From: Thalassobacillus cyri
Lineage (GTDB): Bacteria; Bacillota; Bacilli; Bacillales; Halobacillaceae
DNA length: 64,000 bases
Reading direction: 5' to 3'
NCBI RefSeq assembly: GCF_900107755.1
Contig: NZ_FNQR01000002.1
Coordinates: forward strand, 1-64,000
Part shown: piece by piece, positions 9,320 to 17,842 of the stretch
How the letters are laid out: each line of letters opens with the position of its first letter
Numbering within the stretch: the stretch's first letter is position 1
Program-made: the position numbers and the translations under genes
Notes under the pieces: model-generated
Database searches by the model: none
What the model saw: the letters and a program-made list of their open reading frames with translations, nothing else
Told to the model about the DNA's origin: nothing

Positions 9320-11440
9320 TCAATAATTCAATCCATGTCCAAACTCATAAAGAGGGATATCATTTTCCCCAGGTATCTGAACTGGCAGTTGTCCTGTAGG
9401 AGCATTTTCCCCGAAAATCGTTGCGGCTGTAGCTTCAAAGCTAGCTGTCCGGAAGCCATACTGTGCAAGGTAAGCATCTACATCCGGGTAAGCCATGATG
9501 TCATACGGATTTCGGATACCGACTCCGATAACAGGAGCGTCTGTTTCATTCATGATTGTATTGACCAGCTGCATTTGCGGGTGGTTTGCCGATCGGGTAT
9601 ACACATTATAAGAGTAAGTCCCGACAATCACTTTATCCGCGTTCTTGACGGTAGTCAGCTGTTCAGGTGTTAATGTATTACCGCTGGGTGCGATTACAGT
9701 AGTATCAGCATGGTGATTTTTAACTGCATCGCCGAGCGAGTCAACAAAACTACTTCCAACTACCACTATCTTTTCATCTTCAGATGGTTGAAGTGGAAGT
9801 ACATCGTCATTTTTCACCAATGTGATGGAACGATCAGCTGCTTCCTGTTCCACTTGTTTATGGCTGGCAGATCCTACAACCTGCAACGCATTTTCCACTT
9901 TTTCATGGATTGGCTGCGCCTGCTCCTCTTTAATAATCCCGCGTTTTACTTTAAGCGTTAAAATTCTTTCTACAGAATTTTCAATAGTAGCTTCTGAGAT
10001 TTCTCCAGTCTCGATCGCTTCCAGAAGTCCGTCTGCTACTTCCTCAAGCCCGACTGGCATCAGTACTATATCTGTGCCTGCTTTCACCGAACGGATGACA
10101 GCGTCGACAGGACCAAAGTGATCAGCAATCGCCTTCATATTTAACGCATCGGTGATAATCACACCTTCGTATCCCATCTCTTCCCGCATCAAACCGGTCA
10201 ATACTTTAGGAGAAAGGGTGGCAGGCAAAGCGATTTCTTCTCCTGTTTTTTGAGAGATGACCTTGGTATCATCGATTTTAGGAAACGTGACATGCGCGGT
10301 CATAATTGCATCAATTCCAGCTTCCATCGCTTTCTGGAAAGGATACAGTTCCACTTCTTTCAGTCGCTCTTTATCGTGGGGTACTTCAGGAAGTCCGAGA
10401 TGAGAATCGACAGCTGTGTCTCCATGACCCGGGAAGTGTTTAGCTGTTGCCGCTACTCCTGTGCTTTGCAGACCTTTGGTGTATGCGACCCCCATTTCCG
10501 CCACTAATTCGGGATCTCCACCAAATGAACGGACACCGATTACCGGGTTATCAGGATTGTTATTTACATCCATCACCGGTGCCAGATTCATATTGATGCC
10601 TAAGGATGCCAGCTCTTCCCCAATCGCTTGTCCAACATTTTGGGCGATATCGGTAGAACGCGTTGCACCCAATGCCATGTTACCAGGCATATCGGTTCCC
10701 GACTGGAGCCGGGTAACGATACCGCCTTCCTGGTCAATCGTCAAAAGCAAGCCATATTTTTCTGTTGCCTGCTGGTATTCCCTAACCAGCTTCGCTGTTT
10801 GTTCCGTTGTTACCACATTTTCACGGAACAAGATGACACCACCAAGATGGTATTCTTTCACCAGTTGTTCTATTTCCGGAAGCATCTCTGTCACATTCTC
10901 GCCTTCCCACTTACGGAAATCAGGCATCAGCATTTGTCCTACTTTTTCTTCTAAGGACATGTTCTCGATGGCATGACTGATAATGTCATAGCGGCTGCCA
11001 TCTTGCTTGCTAATCGCTGCTTCATATTCCGGCTTCCCTTTGGAACCAGCCGCTTTAGCCACAGGCTTGTAATCAATGGCAATCAGGTCTTCGTATGTGC
11101 CGTCGCTGACCTTAATAAAAGTTCTCCCATTTTGCCCGGTCATGGTAACTGTGCCATCTTCGTTAACCGTTGCTACATTCTTGTTCGTAGAGGTCCAGGT
11201 CAAACCTTTAGAAACTGCCATGAAATGCCCAGCCCCATAAACATGTAGAGCATTCAGCTTTAGCTGTTTACCGACAACATCCTTCTTTACCTGTGGGACA
11301 TTCTCGAGCATGATCAAGTCTTTGACGCCATCATGCTTAGCAGCTGCCACTTCCTTTGCTGGCATCCCGATCATTAAATGGGACACAACCAGCACAAATG
11401 CCAATAGAGAAAACAGCCACTTATTATGCCTCTGCTTCAT
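9320..11440 (-). CDS. nagZ: Secreted beta-N-acetylglucosaminidase NagZ with N-terminal Ig-like domain
   Basis: A 706-residue GH3 enzyme. A signal peptide (about 1-33) precedes a domain at about 55-125 that looks like a bacterial Ig-like (BIG2) fold (LTWTSTNKNVATVNEDGTV). The GH3 barrel follows, with the NagZ motif KHFPGHGD (334-341) and the Asp/His dyad DSH (345-347), then a C-terminal Rossmann-like domain. It removes GlcNAc from muropeptides outside the cell. B. subtilis NagZ is about 640 residues; the Ig-like part accounts for the extra length. It lies between amiE and namZ. Confidence 0.93.
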   Translation of the reverse strand: MKQRHNKWLFSLLAFVLVVSHLMIGMPAKEVAAAKHDGVKDLIMLENVPQVKKDVVGKQLKLNALHVYGAGHFMAVSKGLTWTSTNKNVATVNEDGTVTMTGQNGRTFIKVSDGTYEDLIAIDYKPVAKAAGSKGKPEYEAAISKQDGSRYDIISHAIENMSLEEKVGQMLMPDFRKWEGENVTEMLPEIEQLVKEYHLGGVILFRENVVTTEQTAKLVREYQQATEKYGLLLTIDQEGGIVTRLQSGTDMPGNMALGATRSTDIAQNVGQAIGEELASLGINMNLAPVMDVNNNPDNPVIGVRSFGGDPELVAEMGVAYTKGLQSTGVAATAKHFPGHGDTAVDSHLGLPEVPHDKERLKEVELYPFQKAMEAGIDAIMTAHVTFPKIDDTKVISQKTGEEIALPATLSPKVLTGLMREEMGYEGVIITDALNMKAIADHFGPVDAVIRSVKAGTDIVLMPVGLEEVADGLLEAIETGEISEATIENSVERILTLKVKRGIIKEEQAQPIHEKVENALQVVGSASHKQVEQEAADRSITLVKNDDVLPLQPSEDEKIVVVGSSFVDSLGDAVKNHHADTTVIAPSGNTLTPEQLTTVKNADKVIVGTYSYNVYTRSANHPQMQLVNTIMNETDAPVIGVGIRNPYDIMAYPDVDAYLAQYGFRTASFEATAATIFGENAPTGQLPVQIPGENDIPLYEFGHGLNY

Positions 11441-11509
11441 TTAGCTTCCTCCTTGTGTAAAATAGTCTTTCTTACCAGGTGTAAATTATGAAAAGTACTA
11501 TAGGGTAAC

Positions 11510-13210
11510 TTAATAGTTTCTAAGTTCCCATCCTTCACCTGAAAATTCTGGTGTCTGGACGCTTCCATTTGCAAGCTTAAGTTCCAGATCATTGACATAC
11601 CAGCCACGACCATTGGTATAGCTGTCTGTTTGGTAACGGAACCTCACTTGTCGGGTATCAGCAGGCAAATTTATTTCTAACTGATGCCAGTCTTTGTTCC
11701 CTGTAAGTACCTCTCCGACCTGCTCCCAATTCTCGCCGTCCGTTGTCACCTCAATGAATCCTTTATCATATCCGGCTTCAATCCGGTGCCAGGTGTCAAA
11801 CGTTAAAATAGCCTCTGAATCAAGCTCGACTTCTGCTGTCAAAGCCCGGTTCAACCGATCTCCATACCCAGCGAACCAAGCATCCTCTTTGTTCGGTATC
11901 GTAACAGGGATGGCGTCTGCAACCAGTCTTGCAAACGGACGCCTGGCAACATTGGTAGACACTGTTTCCCTTGTCGGATGGACGCGATTGGTGAGTAAAA
12001 CCGCGATGGTGTCATTGTTTTGGCTGACAGCTATCGATGTCCCGGTATAGCCGGTATGACCAAGTGTAGAACTACCGGATAAAGCATCCATGTACCATCC
12101 TTGCTGTAGCTCCCAGCCAAGGCCATGCTCATCGCCAGGAAATTGCGGGATTTGATTTTCAGCAAGTAGTTTGACTGTTTCCGGCTTCAGAATTTGCGTT
12201 CCCCCGTAAGTACCATCATTGAGATACATATGGGCGAATGTCGCCAGATCCCTGGCAGTGGAAAATACACCGGCATGTCCGGCTACTCCATCAAGTGACC
12301 AGGCATTTTCATCGTGCACCTCTCCCCAAACGATTCCACGGTCCGTCCATGGCTGATATTCTGTCGCTGCGATTCGATCTTTCAAAGAGGCTGGCGGATT
12401 GTACATCGTATCTTCCATGCCGAGAGGTTCGGTGATATTTACTTTGACGTACTTATCCAAACGTTGACCCGACAGGCGTTCGATTAATACACTCAGCGTG
12501 ATCATGTTCAGGTCGCTGTATGTATAGGTGGTTCCTGGCTCATTAGCCAGTGGACGTTCCAATACGTATTGCAGCCTGTCTTCCCTGTCCCCTTCCTGGG
12601 TGTAAATCGGTACCCATGGTGTGAATCCGGAGGTATGCGTCATCAGTTGTCGAATCGTCACTTCTTCTTTTTCATTTGCCGCAAATTCAGGAATATGCTC
12701 AGCAACAGGATCGTCCAAGTTGAACAAACCTTCTTCGTACAATTGCATGGCAGCTGTTGTCGTAAATACTTTACTTATGGATGCCATGTCGAAAATCGTA
12801 TCCTTTTTCATAGCTACCGGCTGATCCATTACCGTACCTTGATCATCTTCATATAGGGCGGCATGACCATAGGCTTCATGCTGGACAATGTGGCCCCTGC
12901 GAGCTACGAAGGTTACGGCACCAGGCATGACACCTTCTTCGATCTTGCTTTCCATCAAACTGTTAATAGCCTCCAGCGGTGCTTGTACCATGCCTGCTCC
13001 CCTCACGGAACCCGGATGCAGAACTGGCGATACGGGGCCTGGATTATTCCAGGAAAACACCGGATGGGCGCTCCGTTGGCTATTCTTTTTATCTGTCTGT
13101 TCGATCGTCGGCTCGGGCGGGACATTGTTCTCTGCGTGGACGCCATACCCGGTAAACATGGAAGCCCCTAGTACCGTTACTAAAGCAAGCTTCATGGATT
13201 TCTTTTTCAT
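11510..13210 (-). CDS. amiE: N-acetylmuramyl-L-alanine amidase AmiE-like serine hydrolase with C-terminal beta-sandwich
   Basis: A 566-residue secreted protein: signal peptide (about 1-26), then a beta-lactamase-fold domain with SISK (Ser144, Lys147) and a YSDLN motif. In B. subtilis AmiE (YbbE, 441 residues) frees MurNAc from its stem peptide. The extra C-terminal ~120 residues (FDTWHRIEAGYDKGFIEV, then VRFRYQTDSYTNGRGWYVND) look like a jelly-roll/MAM-like binding domain, which the B. subtilis protein lacks. AGGAGG precedes the start. It is first in the operon, behind a NagR-like operator. Confidence 0.88.
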   Translation of the reverse strand: MKKKSMKLALVTVLGASMFTGYGVHAENNVPPEPTIEQTDKKNSQRSAHPVFSWNNPGPVSPVLHPGSVRGAGMVQAPLEAINSLMESKIEEGVMPGAVTFVARRGHIVQHEAYGHAALYEDDQGTVMDQPVAMKKDTIFDMASISKVFTTTAAMQLYEEGLFNLDDPVAEHIPEFAANEKEEVTIRQLMTHTSGFTPWVPIYTQEGDREDRLQYVLERPLANEPGTTYTYSDLNMITLSVLIERLSGQRLDKYVKVNITEPLGMEDTMYNPPASLKDRIAATEYQPWTDRGIVWGEVHDENAWSLDGVAGHAGVFSTARDLATFAHMYLNDGTYGGTQILKPETVKLLAENQIPQFPGDEHGLGWELQQGWYMDALSGSSTLGHTGYTGTSIAVSQNNDTIAVLLTNRVHPTRETVSTNVARRPFARLVADAIPVTIPNKEDAWFAGYGDRLNRALTAEVELDSEAILTFDTWHRIEAGYDKGFIEVTTDGENWEQVGEVLTGNKDWHQLEINLPADTRQVRFRYQTDSYTNGRGWYVNDLELKLANGSVQTPEFSGEGWELRNY

Positions 13211-13299
13211 TTCTTTCCTCCTCTTTTTAAGAATTTTCTTTTGTCGAATAAAAGCGATGGAAAAGGCTTACATTAATCTATTTGTAGCGTAACGGAGGA

Positions 13300-13330
13300 A
13301 ATATATAGTTGTCTATACCACATAAGTCAT
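13300..13330 (-). promoter_or_regulatory. NagR/DasR-type (GntR/HutC) operator and probable promoter of amiE-nagZ-namZ
   Basis: On the minus strand GTGGTATAGACAACT (13307-13321) is very close to the dre operator bound by GntR/HutC regulators of GlcNAc metabolism. It lies between a TATGAC -35-like element and TATATA (about 13301-13306), where binding would block transcription. No nagR gene is in this window. The motif identity is from memory and needs a matrix scan. Confidence 0.65.
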
Positions 13331-13436
13331 AAATTTCAGAAAAAATAGTACTTACGTCACGATAGAATGGTTTTATTTTAGGATATATTACTAAAAAAGA
13401 GAGAATGTAGAGGCTACACATAGGGGGAAACATATT

Positions 13437-13476
13437 AAAAACACCTGCGAGACCTTGATCGGCCCGCAGGTGTTCG
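13437..13476 (-). terminator. Terminator after the pfpI-like gene
   Basis: Stem AACACCTGCG with CGCAGGTGTT, then a T-run on the minus strand, 18 bases after the stop. Confidence 0.85.
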
Positions 13477-13494
13477 TACCATCACTTTCTTATT

Positions 13495-14013
13495 TTACTT
13501 ATCAAGAAGCTTCAATGATTCGCGATTGAACGCTGGCAGGTCGTCTGGATTACGGCTTGTGACTAACTGATCCTGACAGACGACAACTTCCTGATCCTGA
13601 TAATCAACACCGGCATACTCCATATCAACGGCGATTGATGTGAAGCCGGTCGCTTTGCGTCCTTCTAAAGTTTTAGCTGTGATTAACAGCTGTGGTCCAT
13701 GACAAATAGCGAATACTGGTTTCTTTTCATCCATGAAATGCTTAGAGAATTTAACAAATCGTTCGTCCGCGCGCAGCTGATCCGGAGAAAATCCTCCAGG
13801 CAAGAATAATGCATCAAAGTCTTCCGGGTTGACCTCATCGATGCCCTTATCGATTTTTACAGTTGCATCCCCCTGCTTGCCTGTCACTTCTTTTCCTGCT
13901 TCTTTTTCAATCGTAACTACTTCGTGGCCAGCTTCTTTGAACTGTTTAGCTGGATCCGTATATTCAACATCTTCGAACATGTCGGTCAATAAGCATGCGA
14001 TTTTTTTACTCAT
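13495..14013 (-). CDS. DJ-1/PfpI family protein (YfkM-like general stress protein)
   Basis: A 172-residue protein with the DJ-1/PfpI fold; the nucleophile elbow is FAICHGPQ with Cys104, and a conserved Glu14 lies in the MFEDVEY motif. Members are annotated as deglycases, proteases or chaperones, and the true activity is disputed. B. subtilis YfkM is a sigma-B general stress protein. A very good sigma-B promoter precedes this gene, which supports the same regulation. Confidence 0.9.
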   Translation of the reverse strand: MSKKIACLLTDMFEDVEYTDPAKQFKEAGHEVVTIEKEAGKEVTGKQGDATVKIDKGIDEVNPEDFDALFLPGGFSPDQLRADERFVKFSKHFMDEKKPVFAICHGPQLLITAKTLEGRKATGFTSIAVDMEYAGVDYQDQEVVVCQDQLVTSRNPDDLPAFNRESLKLLDK

Positions 14014-14074
14014 AACTAAAATGCCTCCTTCATTTAAAAGTAGTTTTGTTTTCTAATGAAGTCACATTTCTGTT

Positions 14075-14099
14075 TTACCCGCGCATGGCTGACTTAAAC
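14075..14099 (-). promoter_or_regulatory. Sigma-B promoter of the pfpI-like gene
   Basis: On the minus strand GTTTAA (14094-14099), 13 bases, then GGGTAA (14075-14080); the sigma-B consensus is GTTTAA-N12-15-GGGTAT. The -35 hexamer contains the stop codon of the upstream monooxygenase gene. It lies 62 bases before the start codon. Confidence 0.75.
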
Positions 14100-15416
14100 G
14101 TATTTGTCATCCTCTTCCATTGTAAACTGTTGAAAAATGGTTTCGCGATTATCCTGGTAAATTTCTTCGTCGGCAATTTTATTGATGATTTCTATGTTTC
14201 GTTGCACCGCTAATCCAAGGTTGGTAGCACCTGCTCCATGGGAATGAGTCAAATTGGTGGCCACAAAAAAATGATGATCTCTCTCATCATTGAAGTCGAT
14301 CCGGTAGTCACGGGTGACACGATAACGCTTCTTGTCCTCCCACTCGATCTGTTCCTTAAAACGGTTCATAAACCAATCTGGAAGATGCGGGGTATATCCG
14401 GTGGCTAAGACTACTTTGTCCGTACGATAATCAAACTCAGTTTCATTCTCCCACTGACGGCATTTAAGTTTATAGTTGTTTCCGTGAGCTTCAATTGCAT
14501 TCACTTCTGTCATCGGCTGAATGGTTACTCGTGCTTTTTTATTACCAGTTGATTTGTGATAAAGCGTTTTATAGAGCTCTGTCAGCGTATCAGGATCAAT
14601 GCCTTTGCGCAGATTTCCTAACAAATCCAGCGAATCTTTTCTTTTTTCAAACGGAAGTTCATGAAAATAATCGACATAATCCGGAGAGAAAAATTCCTGG
14701 CCAAGCTTGGCACTTTCCAGCTGGAACAAACCGGCGGAGCGGGTGAATAATGTCAAATGCATGTGGTCACGGTATTCTTGTTCCTGCAGCAAATCCAGAA
14801 GGACTTCAGCAGCACTTTGGCCAGAACCAACAATGGTAACATGGTCGGATGAAAGCAGTTTCCCTTTTTGATACAGGTAAGCACTGGTATGGAGTACGTC
14901 TTCTTCCGGGAACCCTTTCATTCCATCCAGTACCAGCGGCTTGCTGCCCGTACCCATGACAACATGTTTTGCCCGGTTACTTTTCGTCTCTCCGCTTTCT
15001 ATATTTTCTACAACAACTTCATAATGAGCTTCTTCTGCCTGATTATGATCGATGACATCTACCACCTCATGCCCGAACATTAGGCCATCCAACTTTTCAA
15101 CCACCCACTTCAAATAATCATTGTATTCCTGACGTGGCACTTTAAATTCACTGAAAAAGAAAAATTGGAATATGCGATTTTGTTCATGAAGATAATTCAA
15201 ATATGTATACGGGCTTGTCGGATCAGCAAGTGTCACGACATCCGCCAAAAACGGTACCTGCAAGTTCATTTTTTCGATCATCATGCCTGGATGCCAGTCA
15301 AACTCTGCCGTTTTATCAAAGAATAATCCTTCCATTTCTGTTTTTTCTAATAACGCAGCTAACCCAAGGTTATAAGGCCCAATACCGATGCCGATGACAT
15401 CATATATTTTGTCCAT
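14094..15416 (-). CDS. L-lysine/L-ornithine N-monooxygenase (IucD/SidA family)
   Basis: A 440-residue flavin monooxygenase. It has the N-terminal FAD motif GIGIGPYNLGLAALL, the FDWHPGMM motif typical of siderophore N-hydroxylases, an NADPH-binding VGSGQSAAEVLLD and the C-terminal ATGY motif. The family hydroxylates the side-chain amine of lysine or ornithine for hydroxamate siderophores. No siderophore synthetase or exporter is next to it, so it is an orphan here. A Fur-box-like stretch upstream (about 15463-15477) is too weak to claim. It ends inside the sigma-B promoter of the pfpI gene. Confidence 0.88.
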   Translation of the reverse strand: MDKIYDVIGIGIGPYNLGLAALLEKTEMEGLFFDKTAEFDWHPGMMIEKMNLQVPFLADVVTLADPTSPYTYLNYLHEQNRIFQFFFFSEFKVPRQEYNDYLKWVVEKLDGLMFGHEVVDVIDHNQAEEAHYEVVVENIESGETKSNRAKHVVMGTGSKPLVLDGMKGFPEEDVLHTSAYLYQKGKLLSSDHVTIVGSGQSAAEVLLDLLQEQEYRDHMHLTLFTRSAGLFQLESAKLGQEFFSPDYVDYFHELPFEKRKDSLDLLGNLRKGIDPDTLTELYKTLYHKSTGNKKARVTIQPMTEVNAIEAHGNNYKLKCRQWENETEFDYRTDKVVLATGYTPHLPDWFMNRFKEQIEWEDKKRYRVTRDYRIDFNDERDHHFFVATNLTHSHGAGATNLGLAVQRNIEIINKIADEEIYQDNRETIFQQFTMEEDDKYV

Positions 15417-15490
15417 AGAATCCCTCCTCTATCTCTTTCCGTTTTATGTACTGCAAAAATCATCGTAATCACCAGGTTTTATAGTAAGAG

Positions 15491-15516
15491 AAAACCGCCT
15501 GGAAAAAGGCGGTTGT
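15491..15516 (-). terminator. Terminator after nsrR
   Basis: Stem AACCGCCT (15493-15500) with AGGCGGTT (15507-15514) and a T-rich tail on the minus strand. Confidence 0.85.
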
Positions 15517-15518
15517 AT

Positions 15519-15959
15519 TTAATCGGTAATATCCATTAGTTGTCTGAGCCTGCTTTTGTTACTTAATAAATCCTGGAGAGTGTATTCATCGAGAACTTTC
15601 AAAAATGCCTCAAGTGCATCATTCAATACATGCTTCAGTTTGCAGGCTGGTGTAATGACACAGTGGTCAGAACCACGATCAAAGCATTCTAACAGGATAA
15701 AGTCATCTTCCATCTTTCTCACCACATCCCCGACATTGATCTCTTCTGGATGTTTAGCTAGTCTGATTCCACCTGACCGTCCTCTGATTGTCGTTAGCAT
15801 GTCCAGCTTGTTCAACTGGTGGACAATCTTGCTCAGGTGGTTTTCCGAAATGTCGAAGACTTTCGAAATTTCTTTGATGCTCGCAAGCTCTCCCTCTGGT
15901 TTAGAAGCTGTATATATAAGCACGCGCAGAGCGTAATCGGTATATTTTTTTAAGCGCAT
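15519..15959 (-). CDS. nsrR: Nitric-oxide-sensing repressor NsrR (Rrf2 family)
   Basis: A 146-residue Rrf2 winged-helix protein. The three iron-sulfur ligands of NsrR are at Cys92, Cys100 and Cys106, the same numbers as in B. subtilis NsrR (YhdE). NO destroys the [4Fe-4S] cluster and lifts repression. The gene is divergent from hmp, its main target in B. subtilis, and the shared intergenic region holds an NsrR-type palindrome. It is therefore probably NsrR rather than IscR or CymR, which have different cysteine patterns. Confidence 0.93.
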   Translation of the reverse strand: MRLKKYTDYALRVLIYTASKPEGELASIKEISKVFDISENHLSKIVHQLNKLDMLTTIRGRSGGIRLAKHPEEINVGDVVRKMEDDFILLECFDRGSDHCVITPACKLKHVLNDALEAFLKVLDEYTLQDLLSNKSRLRQLMDITD

Positions 15960-16033
15960 TTCGATACTCCTTAAGATTTGTTTTTTATTATCGTATCACA
16001 GGTAAACGAATATTGTCTTTTCTTACCACTCTA

Positions 16034-16049
16034 TGTTTCATGTGAAACA
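16034..16049. promoter_or_regulatory. parS-like site for Spo0J/ParB
   Basis: TGTTTCATGTGAAACA differs by one base from the 16-bp parS consensus TGTTTCACGTGAAACA and is nearly palindromic. parS sites cluster around the origin in Bacillus, and this window is origin-proximal. It lies in the nsrR-hmp intergenic region. Confidence 0.7.
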
Positions 16050-16116
16050 GTTAACCAAATTGTCACAAAAACATGCATTTATAATATTGCTTTAGTGCTT
16101 ATAATGTTTAACAATA

Positions 16117-16139
16117 AAGATACATGGAAAATACATCTT
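16117..16139. promoter_or_regulatory. NsrR operator upstream of hmp
   Basis: A 23-bp imperfect palindrome with AAGATACAT at one end and ATACATCTT at the other; it has the 11-1-11 layout of known NsrR sites. It lies 38 bases before the hmp start codon, where it could block transcription of hmp. Confidence 0.75.
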
Positions 16140-16176
16140 TAAATACAATAACTTTTTAAAAAGGAGTTTTTTTATT

Positions 16177-17415
16177 ATGTCTACAGAAACCTTACCTAAG
16201 CTTGACGAACAGACAATTGCTACAGTAAAAGCGACGGTGCCTGTACTTGCTGAACACGGAGAACAAATTACAACAAGGTTCTATCAAATGATGTTTGAAG
16301 CTCACCCGGAGCTGAAGAATGTCTTTAATATGACGCACCAAAAAGAAGGGAAGCAGCCACGTGCGCTTGCTAATGCTGTCTATGCTGCTGCTCAATATAT
16401 CGATGATTTAAGCGCTATCATGCCTGCAGTCGAAAAGATCGCCCATAAACACCGCAGTATGAATATCGTACCCGAACAGTATCCGATTGTAGGGAAATAT
16501 TTGCTGCTTGCCATCAAAGACGTTCTCGGGGATGCTGCTACTGATGACATTATCAACGCCTGGGAAAAGGCTTATGGAGTCATCGCAGAGGCCTTTATTC
16601 AAGTGGAAGCGGACATGTATAAAGAAACCGCCGAAGAGACTGGCGGATGGGTCGGCTACCGCGACTTTGAAGTGATTGATAAAGTGAAAGAAAGTGAAGT
16701 CATTACGTCTTTCTATTTGAAACCAGTGGACGGAGGAGCATTACCAAGCTATAAGCCAGGTCAATATTTGACCATTCAAGCAAAAATGCCGAATGAAGAG
16801 TTTGACCAATTACGCCAATACAGTCTCTCTGATGCCCCAGGCAAAGGCTATTACCGAATCAGCGTCAAACGCGAGGAAGGAACGGACCAGCTTCCAGAAG
16901 GAAAAGTCTCTAATTTCCTTCATAAACATGTGAACGAAGGGGATGTCATCCCTGTCAGCGCCCCTGCCGGTGACTTCTTCCTGGATACGGATTCCAAAAA
17001 GCCACTAGTCTTGATCAGCGGTGGTGTCGGACTTACTCCAATGATGAGTATGCTGCAGACGATCGTCAAAGAAGAAATGGATCGTGAAGTCCATTTCATT
17101 CATGCGGCTCGCAATGGCAGCGTCCATGCTTTGAAGGATGACATGAATATTGCCAATGAAACTTACCCGAATGTCCAAACCTATATTGTATATGACACAC
17201 CGACTGAAGAAGATATGAAAGAAATGATTCATGCTAAAGAAGGATATGTTGATCTTCCTTGGCTGCAATCAATCGTCCCGCAAGATTCCGATTTCTACTT
17301 CTGTGGCCCAGAAGGATTCATGAAAGCTATTTATCGTTCTTTGAAAGAATGGAATGTTCCAATGGAGCAGATCAATTATGAGTTCTTCGGACCCCAAGGT
17401 GATTTGGAAAAATAA
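16177..17415 (+). CDS. hmp: Flavohemoprotein Hmp (nitric oxide dioxygenase)
   Basis: A 412-residue flavohemoglobin: a globin domain (about 1-140) with proximal His92 (IAHKHRSM) and Tyr36 of the B10 region, then an FAD domain with [10 protein letters not shown], then an NAD domain with [13 protein letters not shown] and FCGPEGFM. It oxidises NO to nitrate with O2 and NADH. AAAAGGAG precedes the start. It is monocistronic, divergent from nsrR and followed by a terminator. Confidence 0.97.
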   Translation: MSTETLPKLDEQTIATVKATVPVLAEHGEQITTRFYQMMFEAHPELKNVFNMTHQKEGKQPRALANAVYAAAQYIDDLSAIMPAVEKIAHKHRSMNIVPEQYPIVGKYLLLAIKDVLGDAATDDIINAWEKAYGVIAEAFIQVEADMYKETAEETGGWVGYRDFEVIDKVKESEVITSFYLKPVDGGALPSYKPGQYLTIQAKMPNEEFDQLRQYSLSDAPGKGYYRISVKREEGTDQLPEGKVSNFLHKHVNEGDVIPVSAPAGDFFLDTDSKKPLVLISGGVGLTPMMSMLQTIVKEEMDREVHFIHAARNGSVHALKDDMNIANETYPNVQTYIVYDTPTEEDMKEMIHAKEGYVDLPWLQSIVPQDSDFYFCGPEGFMKAIYRSLKEWNVPMEQINYEFFGPQGDLEK

Positions 17416-17419
17416 TAAC

Positions 17420-17457
17420 AAAAAAATCGCAGCTGAAAATAGCTGCGATTTTTTTGG
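17420..17457 (+). terminator. hmp terminator
   Basis: Stem AATCGCAGCT (17425-17434) with AGCTGCGATT (17441-17450), then TTTTTTT. Confidence 0.92.
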
Positions 17458-17806
17458 CTCTATTTATAGCTAAGCTCACAATTGCTAAAGACTCAGTATC
17501 GAGAGAAACTGTTTCCACGGTTGAGAATCTCTGGACGTCCGGGAAATCACTCGCTTTCCGTGGCATGTGGTGAGCTTCCTCAGGCTTCGCTTGCGGGATC
17601 TCACCGATCATATTCATCCCACAGGACTTTGAAAAAGCATGTTGAATAAACACCGCACGAAGAAAATGCGTAACATTTTCGAGGAGTCTCGCAATTTCCC
17701 GGACATCCTTGCGTTTATAAGAGAAACGGAAACATTGGTATACCGTACTTTCACCCATAGGTGGTATGCAGAAGTGTGATGATGCTTCCTTAACTTTAAT
17801 AGCATC
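17458..17806. repeat. Gene-free stretch with a degenerate dispersed intergenic repeat
   Basis: No convincing gene. Between about 17515 and 17640 lies a G/C-richer piece with the pattern CTCGCTTTCCGTGG...CTCAGGCTTCGCTTGCGGGATCTC...CCCACAGGACT. Similar sequence is common between genes in Bacillaceae, and 13 of 14 bases of its core recur at 50856-50869. A 152-codon minus-strand open frame across this stretch has no family resemblance and runs into the hmp terminator, so I do not call it. Confidence 0.5.
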
Positions 17807-17838
17807 AAAAAAGGCGCCTATTGCAGGCACCTTTTTGA
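17807..17838 (-). terminator. acsA terminator
   Basis: Hairpin AAAAAGGCGCC / GGCACCTTTTT directly after the acsA stop, with a T-run on the minus strand. Confidence 0.88.
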
Positions 17839-17842
17839 TTGC

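Noticed and set aside
15440-15480. Fur box upstream of the N-monooxygenase gene
   Set aside because: TGATTACGATGATTT matches the 7-1-7 Fur motif at only about half the positions.
17372-17830. A 152-codon minus-strand open frame between hmp and acsA
   Set aside because: It covers the hmp terminator and a degenerate intergenic repeat, has no ribosome binding site and no family resemblance.
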